From Actinomycetota bacterium (lineage in GTDB: Bacteria > Actinomycetota > Actinomycetes > S36-B12): a stretch of DNA of 64,000 nt. The position numbers and the translations under genes are program-made. The notes under the pieces were generated by a model. It saw nothing but the letters and a program-made list of their open reading frames with translations, had not been told where the DNA came from and made no database searches. Shown piece after piece: positions 45,924 to 54,760 of this stretch. Where the stretch lies: the NCBI GenBank assembly GCA_016717115.1, contig JADKGE010000007.1, positions 124,001-188,000 on the forward strand, read 5' to 3'. Each line of letters begins with the position of its first letter. The first letter of the stretch is position 1.

Positions 45924-46379
45924 ATGCTTACTCGCATCATGAAGCCAAGGGACGATCGCGACGCGGGTTTCACCCTCATCGAGCTCCTGGTCGTCGTCGC
46001 AATCATCGGCATTCTTGCCGCTATCGCCATCCCCGTGTTCCTGAACCAGCGCGCCAGTGCTTATGACGCATCGGTAAAGGCCGACCTGAATGGCATCGCG
46101 AAGGTCATGGAGACGGTGTACGCCGATACTGGCGCCTACCCCGCTGACGAGACCGTCGCCGAGTTCACCGACCTCAACCCGGTGGTGTCCCAGGGCAACG
46201 CGATCGTCGTCGTGACGACCAGCAACCCTGACGCCTTCACCATCGTCGGCTGCAACGCCGGCTCGGAGAAGGAGTGGACATACGACTCCCAGGGTGGCGG
46301 ACTCTCGCCTGATCCCACCGCGACTGACAACGTCTGCAGCGCGACCGCTGGCGCCGATGGAACGCTGGCCGTCAACTAG
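45924..46379 (+). CDS. pilA: Major type IV pilin PilA
   Basis: 151 residues. Class III leader of 14 residues ending in AG, then FTLIELLVVVAIIGILAAIA with the invariant Glu at +5. The mature protein is about 136 residues, with two Cys (GCNAG and NVCSA) forming the usual disulfide-bounded D-region. It should be the main fibre subunit. ATG 45924 follows GGAG with 6-9 nt spacing. It has its own promoter and a strong terminator, consistent with high expression. Confidence 0.95.
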   Translation: MLTRIMKPRDDRDAGFTLIELLVVVAIIGILAAIAIPVFLNQRASAYDASVKADLNGIAKVMETVYADTGAYPADETVAEFTDLNPVVSQGNAIVVVTTSNPDAFTIVGCNAGSEKEWTYDSQGGGLSPDPTATDNVCSATAGADGTLAVN

Positions 46380-46398
46380 CCCAGACAGCACAGACCCA

Positions 46399-46438
46399 AA
46401 CAGGAACCGGGACCCCGCAAGGGGCCCCGGTTCCTGTT
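46399..46438 (+). terminator. Terminator of pilA
   Basis: An 18-bp stem (46399-46416 with 46421-46438) with one mismatch and loop GCAA, 20 nt after the pilA stop. The 46439-46583 gap holds a possible -10, TACAGT at 46538-46543, for the next gene. Confidence 0.85.
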
Positions 46439-46583
46439 CGTGTGGGTCCCTCACGGCGGGCAAGGTCTGACCGAGGATTATCCGGCCATAGCCTCAATAG
46501 GGGCCAATTGCCTCTCTCATCCCGTTTGCGACAGGCATACAGTCAATAAGGGAAGAGCAGTGCAGGCACAGTGAGGTGAAGCC

Positions 46584-47006
46584 ATGGATCGTCGGATCGA
46601 CGAGTATGCAGGCCTACGGCGCACAGTCGAGATCGGCATTCGCCTGGCCCCCACGGTGGCGGGCGCCGTGCCTGCAGCGAAGTCCGTCGCGAGTTACCTC
46701 GATGCAGATCCGAGCGTCCCGGTTCGCCTAGCCGGCATCTCGCGCGACGGCTCTCGTGTTCATCTGACTCTCGCGATCAACCTCGGCACCGTCGACGACG
46801 TCAAGGTGGCTGCGCCGCAGTCCCGTGCAGCCGTGCTGATGATCGCCTCCATCGTCGAGCGACTGAGCGCTTACGACCCCTCGCTCGTCACGCTTCCGCA
46901 CCCGTCGTCGCCCGAGGCGCGCCTCGCCTCCGCAGTCGTCAGGGGTACCGTCTCGAGCTCACCGATGGTCGAGTCCACGGTGCGGCACCTGGTGGCGGTG
47001 GGCTAG
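46584..47006 (+). CDS. Unknown protein of the pilus island
   Basis: 140 residues. ATG 46584 with GAGGTGA upstream. No signal peptide or membrane helix; a mixed alpha/beta protein with RLAPTVAGAVPAAKSVASYL and VHLTLAINLGTVDDVKVA. It starts a set of three unknown genes (46584, 47010, 48149) that follow each other with 3 nt or with overlap, so they are an operon. No family recognised. Confidence 0.65.
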   Translation: MDRRIDEYAGLRRTVEIGIRLAPTVAGAVPAAKSVASYLDADPSVPVRLAGISRDGSRVHLTLAINLGTVDDVKVAAPQSRAAVLMIASIVERLSAYDPSLVTLPHPSSPEARLASAVVRGTVSSSPMVESTVRHLVAVG

Positions 47007-47009
47007 GCC

Positions 47010-48152
47010 ATGGATGAGTTCCTCGAGTTGGTGGCGCTGGAGCCGGCGCTCGACGAGACGATCGTCACCACCACGCACCGCGTCGGGCGCAAGGTGCCCA
47101 ACCTGACCGTCCGCGGCATGGACGAGCACGACATCTTCGCGATGGCGCCGCTCATCGACTGCGACCGGGTGCACTGGGACACGGTCGACGACTTCGACCC
47201 GAGCGTGCTCGTCGCGGACCTCGGGATGGAGGCCTACACGCGGCGCTGGAGTGACGGGCAGCACCGGGTCTGGGTGCTGAAGGGCCGAGGATACGAAGCG
47301 CGAGAGCTCATCAAGCAGTGGTGCCTCGAGCACGACGTCGAGCCGGTGAACATGCGGGTGGAGGCGAACGTGCCCTTCCGCAACCTCGATCTCATCCCGG
47401 GCACCCTGTTCCAGGACCTCGTCGCGGCAGCCGTCGCGTGGCTCTATCCGCGCACGCACGCGATCCGCCGAAGGATCGTCGCCGACATCGACCTCGTCGA
47501 GGACCAGGACCTCCGGTCGATGATGTACCTGTTCATCTCCGACCACGCCGATCGCTACGACGCGGACCGGGTCGGTCGCAACGGCACGCTGAACTTCACC
47601 GCGTTCATCCTGGGCAAGCTTCGCACCTGGCCGCAGGACGTGGCTCGCACGGCTTTCGGCCGCAACGTCGTCGGCGACCGGGTCACCCTGCACCGGGCCG
47701 CGGACCAGATCCACGCCGACGAGCACCGCCACCCCACCGAAGTCGAGCTTGCGGACGCCCTGCACACGAGCGTCACGGACCTGCGTCATCGCGAGCAGGC
47801 GATCGCCGACCTGTCGAACCTGCGCAACTACCGATCACTGAGCAGCTCCGGTGTCGACTCCGAGCAGATGGACTTCGTCCAGGTCGCCGCGGACGTCGAC
47901 GTCGAGCAGGAGGCGACCTCGTATGCCCGCAGCGCGGCCTTCACCCGCGCGATCATGTCGGCCGTGACCGAGCCGACGGCTCCGCACTCGCGGCGTGCCC
48001 AGGATCCCCTCGCCCTCGCTGCCGTGTACCTGACCTTCTGGGAGGACCTGCCCCGCCCAGCCGTCGCGCGCGAGCTGGAGGTGCTGCCCAAGACCGCGGC
48101 TGCCGCCGTCAACCGCGTCCTCGAGCACGTGGGCAGAGCCGACCTGTCGTGA
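47010..48152 (+). CDS. Divergent sigma-factor-like protein
   Basis: 380 residues. An unknown N-terminal domain (1-125) precedes a region that follows the sigma-70 layout. About 150-240 is helical and resembles sigma region 2. HPTEVELADALHTSVTDLR (about 250) resembles region 3. The end, from DPLALAAVYLTFWEDLPR to AVNRVLEHVG (about 330-377), matches a region 4 helix-turn-helix in pattern. Key promoter-contact residues are not well conserved, so it could be a degenerate sigma factor or a regulator derived from one. It overlaps the 48149 gene by 4 nt. Assignment is by pattern only. Confidence 0.5.
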   Translation: MDEFLELVALEPALDETIVTTTHRVGRKVPNLTVRGMDEHDIFAMAPLIDCDRVHWDTVDDFDPSVLVADLGMEAYTRRWSDGQHRVWVLKGRGYEARELIKQWCLEHDVEPVNMRVEANVPFRNLDLIPGTLFQDLVAAAVAWLYPRTHAIRRRIVADIDLVEDQDLRSMMYLFISDHADRYDADRVGRNGTLNFTAFILGKLRTWPQDVARTAFGRNVVGDRVTLHRAADQIHADEHRHPTEVELADALHTSVTDLRHREQAIADLSNLRNYRSLSSSGVDSEQMDFVQVAADVDVEQEATSYARSAAFTRAIMSAVTEPTAPHSRRAQDPLALAAVYLTFWEDLPRPAVARELEVLPKTAAAAVNRVLEHVGRADLS

Positions 48153-48868
48153 GCACCGAGCTCATCGAGCCGATCCCGTGGACCTACACCGATGCACCGG
48201 GGGTCCTGCTGTGGACGTGGGTGTCGGAGCACTTCGTCGCGCGGATCGGCGGGGTCGAGGTCACCGACGAAGGCGAGCCGAGTGAGCGAAGGGTCATCCA
48301 GTCGTACTCCTGGGACCTGTCCGACCTCACCAAGACGAACCAGGGTCTGCCGCGGCTGCTCGTTGAGGGTGTCGCGGCGGACTTCGAGCATGCCGAGCGG
48401 TGCATCCGCGAGCACGTGGGCAAGAGCTATGACCCGCGTCTGGGCTACCGGAGGTTCTCCGGCCCCCTCGCGTACACGTTCCTGCTCTCGACGGGGGAGA
48501 CGCTCGACGTTCGCGACCTCATCGGCACGCGCTGCACGGTCACCGTGCTGATGCCCGATCGCTCCGAGCGCACCGTCATGGGAGACCTGTCGGTCAATCA
48601 CTACAAGTGGCGACTGACGACGAGTGAGCAGGTGCTCGACATCCTTCCCGAGCACGTCATCCGCGTGACCAACCGATCCGAGGCGGCCGACCGCGCCCAC
48701 GCGATCACCCACGGCGACCTGTACTCCGGCATCGGGCGGATCTACCGCCAGGACCCGAAGCCGGGCTGCACGGGCAAGGCGGGTTTCATGGTCGGCACGG
48801 TCGACCACGCGGGCGCACCCAAGTGCCCCTTGCACGAAATGGGCGTCCCCGACCACCTCTTGCGCTGA
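48149..48868 (+). CDS. Unknown protein coupled to the sigma-like gene
   Basis: 239 residues. The GTG start overlaps the upstream stop (GTGA). Alpha/beta, cytoplasmic, without membrane segments. The C-terminus has a Cys-containing motif (CTGKAGFMVGTVDHAGAP followed by KCPLHEMG) that could bind metal through Cys and His. No known family. Tight coupling to the sigma-like protein suggests a partner or anti-sigma role, but the sequence does not show this. Confidence 0.6.
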   Translation: MSTELIEPIPWTYTDAPGVLLWTWVSEHFVARIGGVEVTDEGEPSERRVIQSYSWDLSDLTKTNQGLPRLLVEGVAADFEHAERCIREHVGKSYDPRLGYRRFSGPLAYTFLLSTGETLDVRDLIGTRCTVTVLMPDRSERTVMGDLSVNHYKWRLTTSEQVLDILPEHVIRVTNRSEAADRAHAITHGDLYSGIGRIYRQDPKPGCTGKAGFMVGTVDHAGAPKCPLHEMGVPDHLLR

Positions 48869-48966
48869 CTGCGAGGGCATCGCACCGGTACCTTGCCTTG
48901 GGACGGTCACGCACGAGCGGGCCGATCCCTGTAGTGGCAGGCGGACGAGGCACGGCGGGAGCGGGA

Positions 48967-50259
48967 ATGGCACTGACCCTAGGGCGGCACAAGCATGAGG
49001 GTGCCGCGCCCGGCGTCACGTTCAACCGCGCCCTCGAGCACGAACTCACCTCGGTGGCGGCCAAGTCCTTCACCGGAGTGATCGAAGCCACGGACCACGC
49101 GACGGGTGCGCTGGCCCGCCTCTACCTGTTCGAGGGTGGCCTGTACTCGGTCCATCTCATGGGCTACGCCCCGCCGATCGTGTCACGCCTCGCGTCATCG
49201 GGAGCCCTGGACGACCATCGCCGAGCCCGGGTCCTCATGGCGGTGGACTCCGATCCGGGTGATCCTCGGGTGGGTGCCCTCATCGTGCATCAGGACTGGA
49301 TCAGCGTCGAGGCACTCGCCACGCTGCACCAGGAGTACCTGCTCGCATCGCTGGGCGGCGTGCTGAGCCGTCCGAAGCTGAAGATCCGCCGCGTCGCCGG
49401 CCGGACGACATCGGCCTTCTGCACCCTGCCGCTGCCGGTGGCGACGCTCTTCGACGTCGTGCGCATGCGCGCCCAGCGCCTCACGAGCACGTGGGCGACC
49501 GTCTCCACGGATCTTCCGCCGTCCGCCTGTGGGCTCGCCCCCACCGGAGTGGCGGTGCCGGAGTCGATGGGGGTTCCCGAGGCGTCCGCCATGGCCGCGG
49601 CCGCCAGGGAGGACGCCTCCGTGGACGAGATCGCGCTCGGCATGGGCCTGACGCGCGCAGAGGCCGTTCACGTCGCGGCGCTGCTGGCCCGGGCCGATGT
49701 GGTGCGTCCGGTGCCGCTGCCTCGTCCCGTCGACGATGATCGCCTGCTCGTGCCCGAGGCGTTCGGGGTCGTGCGGGTGGTGGCGCCGACGGCCGCCGTC
49801 GTGCCGGAACCGGAGCCCGAACCCGAGCCGGAAGCGGAGCCGGAACCGGAACCGGAAGCGGAAGCAGAACCAGAGCCGGAACCAGAGCCGGAACCAGAAC
49901 CAGAGCCGGAACCAGAACCGGAACCAGAGCCCGAACCGGAACCAGAACCGGAACCGGAGCCCGAACCGGAGCCCGAACCGGAGCCCGAACCAGAGCCCGA
50001 ACCAGAGCCCGTGCCGCTCGTCGTGGCCCCACCGCCCGCGCCGGATCAGCATGTTCGCCAGCTACGCGCCGAGGTCGCTCGCGCCGAGGTCGCCGAACTC
50101 CAGGAGGCCCTGGCGGCCGCCGTGCAGTCCGAGCTCGACGTCATCGCTCGCACCGCCGCGGTGCGCGAGCGGCTGCGGTCGGCGCAGTCCTCGCTTTCCG
50201 AGCTGGAGCGTCCGCCAGCGGTCGATCCGGAGCGCGGCGACGTGATCGACCCGGAATGA
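48967..50259 (+). CDS. DUF4388-like protein with a long Pro-Glu repeat
   Basis: 430 residues from ATG 48967 behind GGGAGCGGGA. Residues about 20-140 resemble DUF4388/PATAN domains (FTGVIEATD ... LYLFEGGLYSVHL), found in gliding and pilus-regulating proteins of other bacteria. About 200-250 looks like a winged helix. A nearly pure Pro-Glu repeat of 69 residues (about 280-348) then forms a stiff rod, followed by a coiled coil (about 365-415). Its position between the unknown operon and pilD suggests a pilus regulator or spacer protein. Confidence 0.7.
   Translation: MALTLGRHKHEGAAPGVTFNRALEHELTSVAAKSFTGVIEATDHATGALARLYLFEGGLYSVHLMGYAPPIVSRLASSGALDDHRRARVLMAVDSDPGDPRVGALIVHQDWISVEALATLHQEYLLASLGGVLSRPKLKIRRVAGRTTSAFCTLPLPVATLFDVVRMRAQRLTSTWATVSTDLPPSACGLAPTGVAVPESMGVPEASAMAAAAREDASVDEIALGMGLTRAEAVHVAALLARADVVRPVPLPRPVDDDRLLVPEAFGVVRVVAPTAAVVPEPEPEPEPEAEPEPEPEAEAEPEPEPEPEPEPEPEPEPEPEPEPEPEPEPEPEPEPEPEPEPEPEPEPVPLVVAPPPAPDQHVRQLRAEVARAEVAELQEALAAAVQSELDVIARTAAVRERLRSAQSSLSELERPPAVDPERGDVIDPE
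49804..50010 (+). repeat. In-frame 6-bp tandem repeat encoding Pro-Glu
   Basis: About 34 imperfect units of CCGGAA/CCCGAG type coding for alternating Pro and Glu, interrupted by a few Ala. Such a repeat can change length by slippage in multiples of six without a frameshift. Confidence 0.95.
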
Positions 50260-50269
50260 GGCGGTCGTG

Positions 50270-51073
50270 ATGGACGGCGTCTACGTCGCGTGGCTGGTCA
50301 TCCTCGGCGGAGCCGGCCTGATCGTGGGGTCGTTCCTCAACGTGGTCATCTACCGGGTCCCCGCCGACCTGTCGATCGTGCGCCCCGGTTCCGCCTGCCC
50401 GACGTGCCACACGCCGATCGCGCCGCGCGACAACATCCCGATCCTGTCCTGGCTGCTGCTCAGGGGCCGATGCCGATCGTGCGGGATGCGCATTTCTGTG
50501 CGGTACCCGCTCGTGGAGGGGCTCACCGGCGTGCTGTGGGTCGCCCTGGGGTGGTGGGCCTGGGGGACCGACGGCATCGATCCGCTGCTCCCGCTGGTCC
50601 TCGTGCTGGGCAGTGCCGGCATCGCCCTGGCGTTCATCGACGTCGACCATCACCGGCTCCCGGACTCCATCGTGCTGCCGCTCTACCCCGTCACCGTCGT
50701 CGGACTCGTGCTCGACGGACTGCTCAGCGACCACTGGCCCTGGCAGTCGATGCTCATCGGGGCCGGAGCGTGGCTGGTGCTCATCGGCGGGCTGTGGTTC
50801 TTCTCGGGCGGCAGGGGCATGGGGTTCGGCGACGTCAAGCTCGCCCCTGTGCTCGGCGCCACCCTCGGGTGGGTCGGAGTCGGATCCGCTCTGGTGGGAC
50901 TGATGGCCGCCTTCGTGCTGGGTGGAGTGGCGGGGGTCCTGCTCCTCATCCTGAGGCGGGCCGGCCGCCGCTCGCAGATCCCGTTCGGTCCCTACCTGCT
51001 CGTCGGCGCGCTCGTCGGGCTGTTCTGGGGAGGCGCGCTGTGGGATGCTTATGTCGGCTCGCTGGGCCTGTGA
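50270..51073 (+). CDS. pilD: Prepilin peptidase PilD
   Basis: 267 residues (GTG 50267 is an alternative start). Polytopic aspartic protease that cuts class III leaders and methylates the new N-terminus. The N-terminal domain has CPTC and CRSC for zinc, after VGSFLNVVIYR. The catalytic Asp residues are in FIDVDHHRLPD (about 124) and GFGDVKLAP (about 187). Eight hydrophobic stretches. It should process the pilins at 31350, 32840 and 45924. Confidence 0.95.
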   Translation: MDGVYVAWLVILGGAGLIVGSFLNVVIYRVPADLSIVRPGSACPTCHTPIAPRDNIPILSWLLLRGRCRSCGMRISVRYPLVEGLTGVLWVALGWWAWGTDGIDPLLPLVLVLGSAGIALAFIDVDHHRLPDSIVLPLYPVTVVGLVLDGLLSDHWPWQSMLIGAGAWLVLIGGLWFFSGGRGMGFGDVKLAPVLGATLGWVGVGSALVGLMAAFVLGGVAGVLLLILRRAGRRSQIPFGPYLLVGALVGLFWGGALWDAYVGSLGL

Positions 51074-51077
51074 CGAG

Positions 51078-51095
51078 GTCCCCCCTACTGGGGAC
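51078..51095 (+). terminator. Short hairpin after pilD
   Basis: GTCCCC pairs with GGGGAC, with a 6-nt loop, 5 nt after the pilD stop. Confidence 0.4.
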
Positions 51096-51110
51096 GGATG
51101 CAGTCTCTTC

Positions 51111-51143
51111 AGGGGTTCAGGAGCCGCTTGAATGCTCCGATAA
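51111..51143 (+). promoter_or_regulatory. Candidate FliA/WhiG-type promoter of the 51197 operon
   Basis: AGGGGTTCA, 16 nt, TCCGATAA. The first element and spacing are identical to the pilA candidate, and the second matches GCCGATAA in 7 of 8 bases. The implied leader is about 47 nt. Confidence 0.5.
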
Positions 51144-51196
51144 CCCCAATGTGACGAGCGTGCTCATGCGGGTTCTTCGGGACGAGGGAGTGCACG

Positions 51197-51634
51197 ATGC
51201 AGACCTGGGTTGAGGCCGACGCGGCGGGACGCCAGTATCTGGTGCGATCCGGCACCGGCGTGGTCACCGCGGTCGCGCCCGTGGGCATCATCGGACCCGA
51301 CGACGAGCACACCACGTGCCGGGTCGAGATCTACTGCGACGCACCGCACGGTCGGCCGGGCGCCATCCGCTACAGCGTCCACCCCGTGGTCTCGGCGACG
51401 AGCCCCCTGTGCGCCGCTGCCTACGACGCGCTCGAGCAGGTGTGGCCCATCGCCTGGACCGTCGAATGGCACCGCCACGACTGGATCCCCGACGACCTCC
51501 CGGTCGGTGCGCTCAATCTCGTGACGGATGCACGGAGCGTGCTCAAGGGCCTCGACCGGGTGGCGCTGCCCGAGCCGGCCTTCGCCGACATTCCCGACTT
51601 CGCCGAAGTGCAGTGGCGAAGCGAGAGCACATGA
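51197..51634 (+). CDS. Unknown protein, first gene of a small operon
   Basis: 145 residues. ATG 51197 with GAGGGAG 4-10 nt upstream. Beta-rich N-terminus with Cys in TTCRVEIYCDAP and helical C-terminal part; no signal peptide or membrane segment. The stop overlaps the next gene's start (ATGA). A candidate sigma-28-type promoter suggests co-regulation with pilA. No family recognised. Confidence 0.65.
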   Translation: MQTWVEADAAGRQYLVRSGTGVVTAVAPVGIIGPDDEHTTCRVEIYCDAPHGRPGAIRYSVHPVVSATSPLCAAAYDALEQVWPIAWTVEWHRHDWIPDDLPVGALNLVTDARSVLKGLDRVALPEPAFADIPDFAEVQWRSEST

Positions 51635-52020
51635 GCCAGGACGACATCGGCCTTCAGTTCTTCACCGCTGAACAACGCGGGCCCTCGCCGGCGTCGGTGT
51701 TCGGGAAGGTGGACCAGGACGAGATCATCGCCCGCATCGATGACGTGCAGGACGACGACCTCGACAGCACCTTCTTCGGCGACTCGATCCAGGAGGTCGA
51801 GGACGCCGCGACGCGGGCGTTCGACATCGGCATCCGCACCCTGACCAACGAGCCGCAGCCCGCGGGCGCGCCGGCCTTCGGCGCGCCGCCTCCTCCCCAG
51901 ATGCCGATGCCCGATCAGGGTGGCGGCTCGACGGAGGTCATCAGCGGTGCGGCGCTCAAGCAGGACGAGCGCGCGAGGCGGGCGTTCATTCTGGGCGGAC
52001 CCCACGGAGCGGTCCAGTAG
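51631..52020 (+). CDS. Unknown acidic protein, second gene of the operon
   Basis: 129 residues, starting with ATG in the overlap with the upstream stop. Acidic N-terminal half (VDQDEIIARIDDVQDDDL), a Pro/Met-rich linker (APPPPQMPMPDQGGGS), then a short basic helix with RARRAFILGG. Likely cytoplasmic and partly disordered. It converges on the sigma factor gene. Function unknown. Confidence 0.65.
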   Translation: MSQDDIGLQFFTAEQRGPSPASVFGKVDQDEIIARIDDVQDDDLDSTFFGDSIQEVEDAATRAFDIGIRTLTNEPQPAGAPAFGAPPPPQMPMPDQGGGSTEVISGAALKQDERARRAFILGGPHGAVQ

Positions 52021-52040
52021 TCCGAAGGGCCCGCCGGACT
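52019..52040. terminator. Hairpin between convergent genes
   Basis: AGTCCG and CGGACT form a 6-bp stem around a loop containing GGGCCC, between the stops at 52020 and 52045. Confidence 0.5.
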
Positions 52041-52044
52041 CCGG

Positions 52045-52854
52045 CTATGCCGCGTCGCGGAGGGACTTGATGGCGCGACCGTGCACCTGGCACACTCGCG
52101 ACTCGCTGACGTGGAGCACGCGGCCGATCTCCGCGAAGGTGAGCTCCTCGAAGTAGTACAGGGCGATGATCGCCCGGTCCCGCTGCGGGAGTCCGCGGAT
52201 CCGCTCACGCATCCAGCGCTGGCTCTCCTCGTGGTCGTAGATCTCCTCAGGAAGCTCCTCGGTCTGGTCGACGAACTCCTGCCGCTGATGATCGTCATCC
52301 CCACCGGAGTCGCCGGACATCCGCTCGTCGAGGCTGGCCAGGTAGCCGTTCCGGTAGGCGGCGAGGGTGCTGCGCACGTCATCGCGTCCGAGCCCCGTCT
52401 CTGCGACGATCTCGTCGAGCCCAGGTTCGCAGCCATGGTCCTGCTCGAAAGCCGCTGTCGCCCGGTCGATCGAGTGCATCCGCCCCCGAATGGCCCTGGG
52501 CACCCAGTCCAGCGAGCGCAGCTCGTCGAGGATGGTGCCGCGGATCCGGGTGACCGCGTAGGTCTGGAACGTCAGGCCTCGGTCCATGTCGAAGCGATGG
52601 ATGGCGTCGATGAGGCCGATCGTGCCGAAGCCGACGAGATCGGCCCGCTCGAGGCTGGGCGGCAGGGACACGTTCATGCGCGAGACGACATACCTGACCA
52701 GGGGCGTGTACGTGACCACGAGGCTCTGGACGGCCATCGCATCCTGGTCGAGCTTGGCGGCCACCCACGTCGTGGCCAGTTCCCTGTCGTCGTCGAAGAT
52801 CGGCGCGTAGTGGGTGACGGGATCGGCCAACTGCTCGGTCGTGGTGTCACTCAT
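52045..52854 (-). CDS. FliA/WhiG-family RNA polymerase sigma factor
   Basis: 269 residues from ATG 52854; the open frame extends upstream to 52902 without a better start. Region 2 reads ADLVGFGTIGLIDAIHRFD ... LTFQTYAVTRIRGTILDEL and SLDWVPR, the FliA/WhiG/SigD signature. Region 4 has LTFAEIGRVLHVSESRVCQ. No flagellar genes are present, so it most likely controls pilus genes; candidate promoters lie at 39574, 45827 and 51111. No anti-sigma gene is recognised nearby, but the adjacent unknown genes are candidates. Confidence 0.93.
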   Translation of the reverse strand: MSDTTTEQLADPVTHYAPIFDDDRELATTWVAAKLDQDAMAVQSLVVTYTPLVRYVVSRMNVSLPPSLERADLVGFGTIGLIDAIHRFDMDRGLTFQTYAVTRIRGTILDELRSLDWVPRAIRGRMHSIDRATAAFEQDHGCEPGLDEIVAETGLGRDDVRSTLAAYRNGYLASLDERMSGDSGGDDDHQRQEFVDQTEELPEEIYDHEESQRWMRERIRGLPQRDRAIIALYYFEELTFAEIGRVLHVSESRVCQVHGRAIKSLRDAA

Positions 52855-52921
52855 CGTTCCCGTGACCTCCAGCCCGACGTGAACGGCGAGGTGCGCCGTC
52901 ACCTTGGGTATTGGCCCGCGA

Positions 52922-52941
52922 CGGTCATTTCGGTCCTAAGG
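52922..52941 (+). promoter_or_regulatory. 20-nt motif shared with the mreB upstream region
   Basis: The block centred on CATTTCGGTC matches 17 of 20 bases of 62820-62839. It lies between the divergent sigma gene and the CpaE-like gene. A second copy of GGTCATTTC starts at 52945. No gene is seen in 52855-53094. Confidence 0.4.
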
Positions 52942-53094
52942 AATGGTCATTTCTTGTCCGTTGCCCGCCGGCTTCGGCAGATGCAAGCGCCATCACCACG
53001 AGTAGAGTGACAAAGGGGGACATGAGGGGCGCCCGCATCCATGCGTGCGCCTTCGTGAGTGCACGTCATCGCGCCGGCCAGGAAGGACGCAGTG

Positions 53095-54760
53095 ATGTAC
53101 GGATCGTCTCCCGCGTCACCCGGCGTGATCGTCGTCGCCGAGCGTCCGGTGAGCGACCTGCTGGCCACCCACGGCGTGCAGTGGACGATCCAGGAGCGGC
53201 AGCCGAGCATCGCCGCAATGTGGGACGCGCTGTCCGGCGGTCGCCTCGACCAGCACTCGCGGGTCCTCGTCTTCTCCGACTCCCTGATGGAGGGCACGGC
53301 CACCGACGAGGCCGAGCTCGTCCAGACGGCGCGCGCACTCGTCGCGATGTCCCACGCCGGCGCGAGCGTCTTCGTCGCACTGTGGCGCCCGTCGCTGCTG
53401 CCGCACTTCCAGGACCTCATCGCCGCCGCTGCCGAAGGACAGGGTCTTGAGCCCGGCAGCCTCGTCTACCACCTCCTGCCGGTCGAGCAGGGCGGGCGCG
53501 CCGTGCTCGACTCCATGCGGCGGGTGCTCGGCGGGGAGGTCGAGTTCCCTGACGTGTATCCGGCGACCGTCGACGGGACCCTGTCGCGACAGGGTTTCAC
53601 CGAGTCCCCGATCTGGGCCGCACCGCCGGAGGACGCCCCGCCGTCGGTGCCGGTGTCCCCGCCTCCTGCATCGCCGACGCCGCCCGCCGCCCCGGCTCCG
53701 GTCAGCGCGGGTCCGACGAGCGCGGGCCAGGGCAGCGTGGGTCGACGTCCCGTCCTGCCACCGATCGGGCCCGTCCCCGAGGCCGGCCGAGAGGGCCGGG
53801 CGCCCGGCCCCGTGTCCGACCTGCCGGCCAACGCCAGCCTCGAGCTCCTCGAGCAGCCCAAGCGGCCGGGACAGGTGACGATCACGGTCACGTCGAGCAA
53901 GGGCGGCTCGGGCAAGTCGACGGCGTCGATCCTGCTCGCCGGTTCGATCGCGCGAGCCTCACAGGCCGCCGGCAACCCGCTGTCCGTCTGCCTCATCGAC
54001 CTCGACACGCGCGACGGCCAGGTGGCCTCCCTCATCGGCAAGTTCATGCCGACGGCGCTGAACATCCGGGTGCAGCCGGTGTGGGACGAGGACCGGATCC
54101 GCCGCAACCTCGTGCATGCCGACGGTCTCGACGTCGACACCCTCTTGGCCCCGATCCGGCCGCGCACGGCCGACACGGTCGGCCCGGACTTCTACCGCAC
54201 GATCATCCGTAGCCTGCAGCGCATGTACGACGTCATCGTCATGGACACCAGCGTGCAGTACCTCGACCCGCTGATCGCCCAGGTCGCGCTGCCGGAGGCC
54301 GACGAGATCCTCTTCGTCACGACGCTGGCCTCCACGGCCGTGCAGGGCATGGCCCGAGCTCTTCGCGAGATCACCGCGCCCGCCGACGAATCGGGCCTGG
54401 GCATCCCGCGCGAGAAGATCGGCATCATCGTCAACCAGTCGGTGGCCAACGTCGGGTATGGAGCGCGACCAGGTGCTCGCGGCCGGCCTGGGCGTGCCCG
54501 TCGTGGGCGTCATCCCGCTGGCCACGAAGGACGTCCTCACGGCCACCAACCTCAATCGCATGTACACGCTGCTCGACCACCCACTGATCGGGCCGGCGTA
54601 CAACGAGCTCGCGCGGGCCTGCCTGCCCGCGCGTCAGATGGCCCCATGGCAGTCATCCGGCGAGTCGCCGGACGCGCCGCGCGTGGTGATGGCAGGCGAC
54701 GCTGCGCCGGTGCCCGCCGAGGTGGATGCCGCGCGACGCAAGGGGCTCTTCCGGCGATGA
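53095..54760 (+). CDS. CpaE/MinD-like ATPase with apparent frameshift
   Basis: About 554 residues once repaired. Start ATG 53095 (or GTG 53092) after GGAAGG. Residues 1-150 resemble a degenerate receiver domain as in CpaE. A Pro-rich linker (about 180-250) follows, then a MinD/ParA ATPase with deviant Walker A KGGSGKST (about 270), LIDLDTRDG and VIVMDTS. After NQSVANVG (near 54456) the frame changes; the missing C-terminus continues in another frame from ATG 54458 (GLGVPVVGVIPL ... RRKGLFRR) to 54760. One extra base near 54457 explains this. Such ATPases place pili or flagella at the pole. The original frame happens to stay open into the next gene. Confidence 0.8.

Noticed and set aside
48906..48928. 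Sigma-28-type promoter before the 48967 gene
   Set aside because: GCCGATCC is present, but GGTCA is only 11 nt upstream instead of 15-17 nt.
49804..50010. CRISPR-like repeat array
   Set aside because: It is a 6-bp coding tandem repeat for Pro-Glu without spacers.
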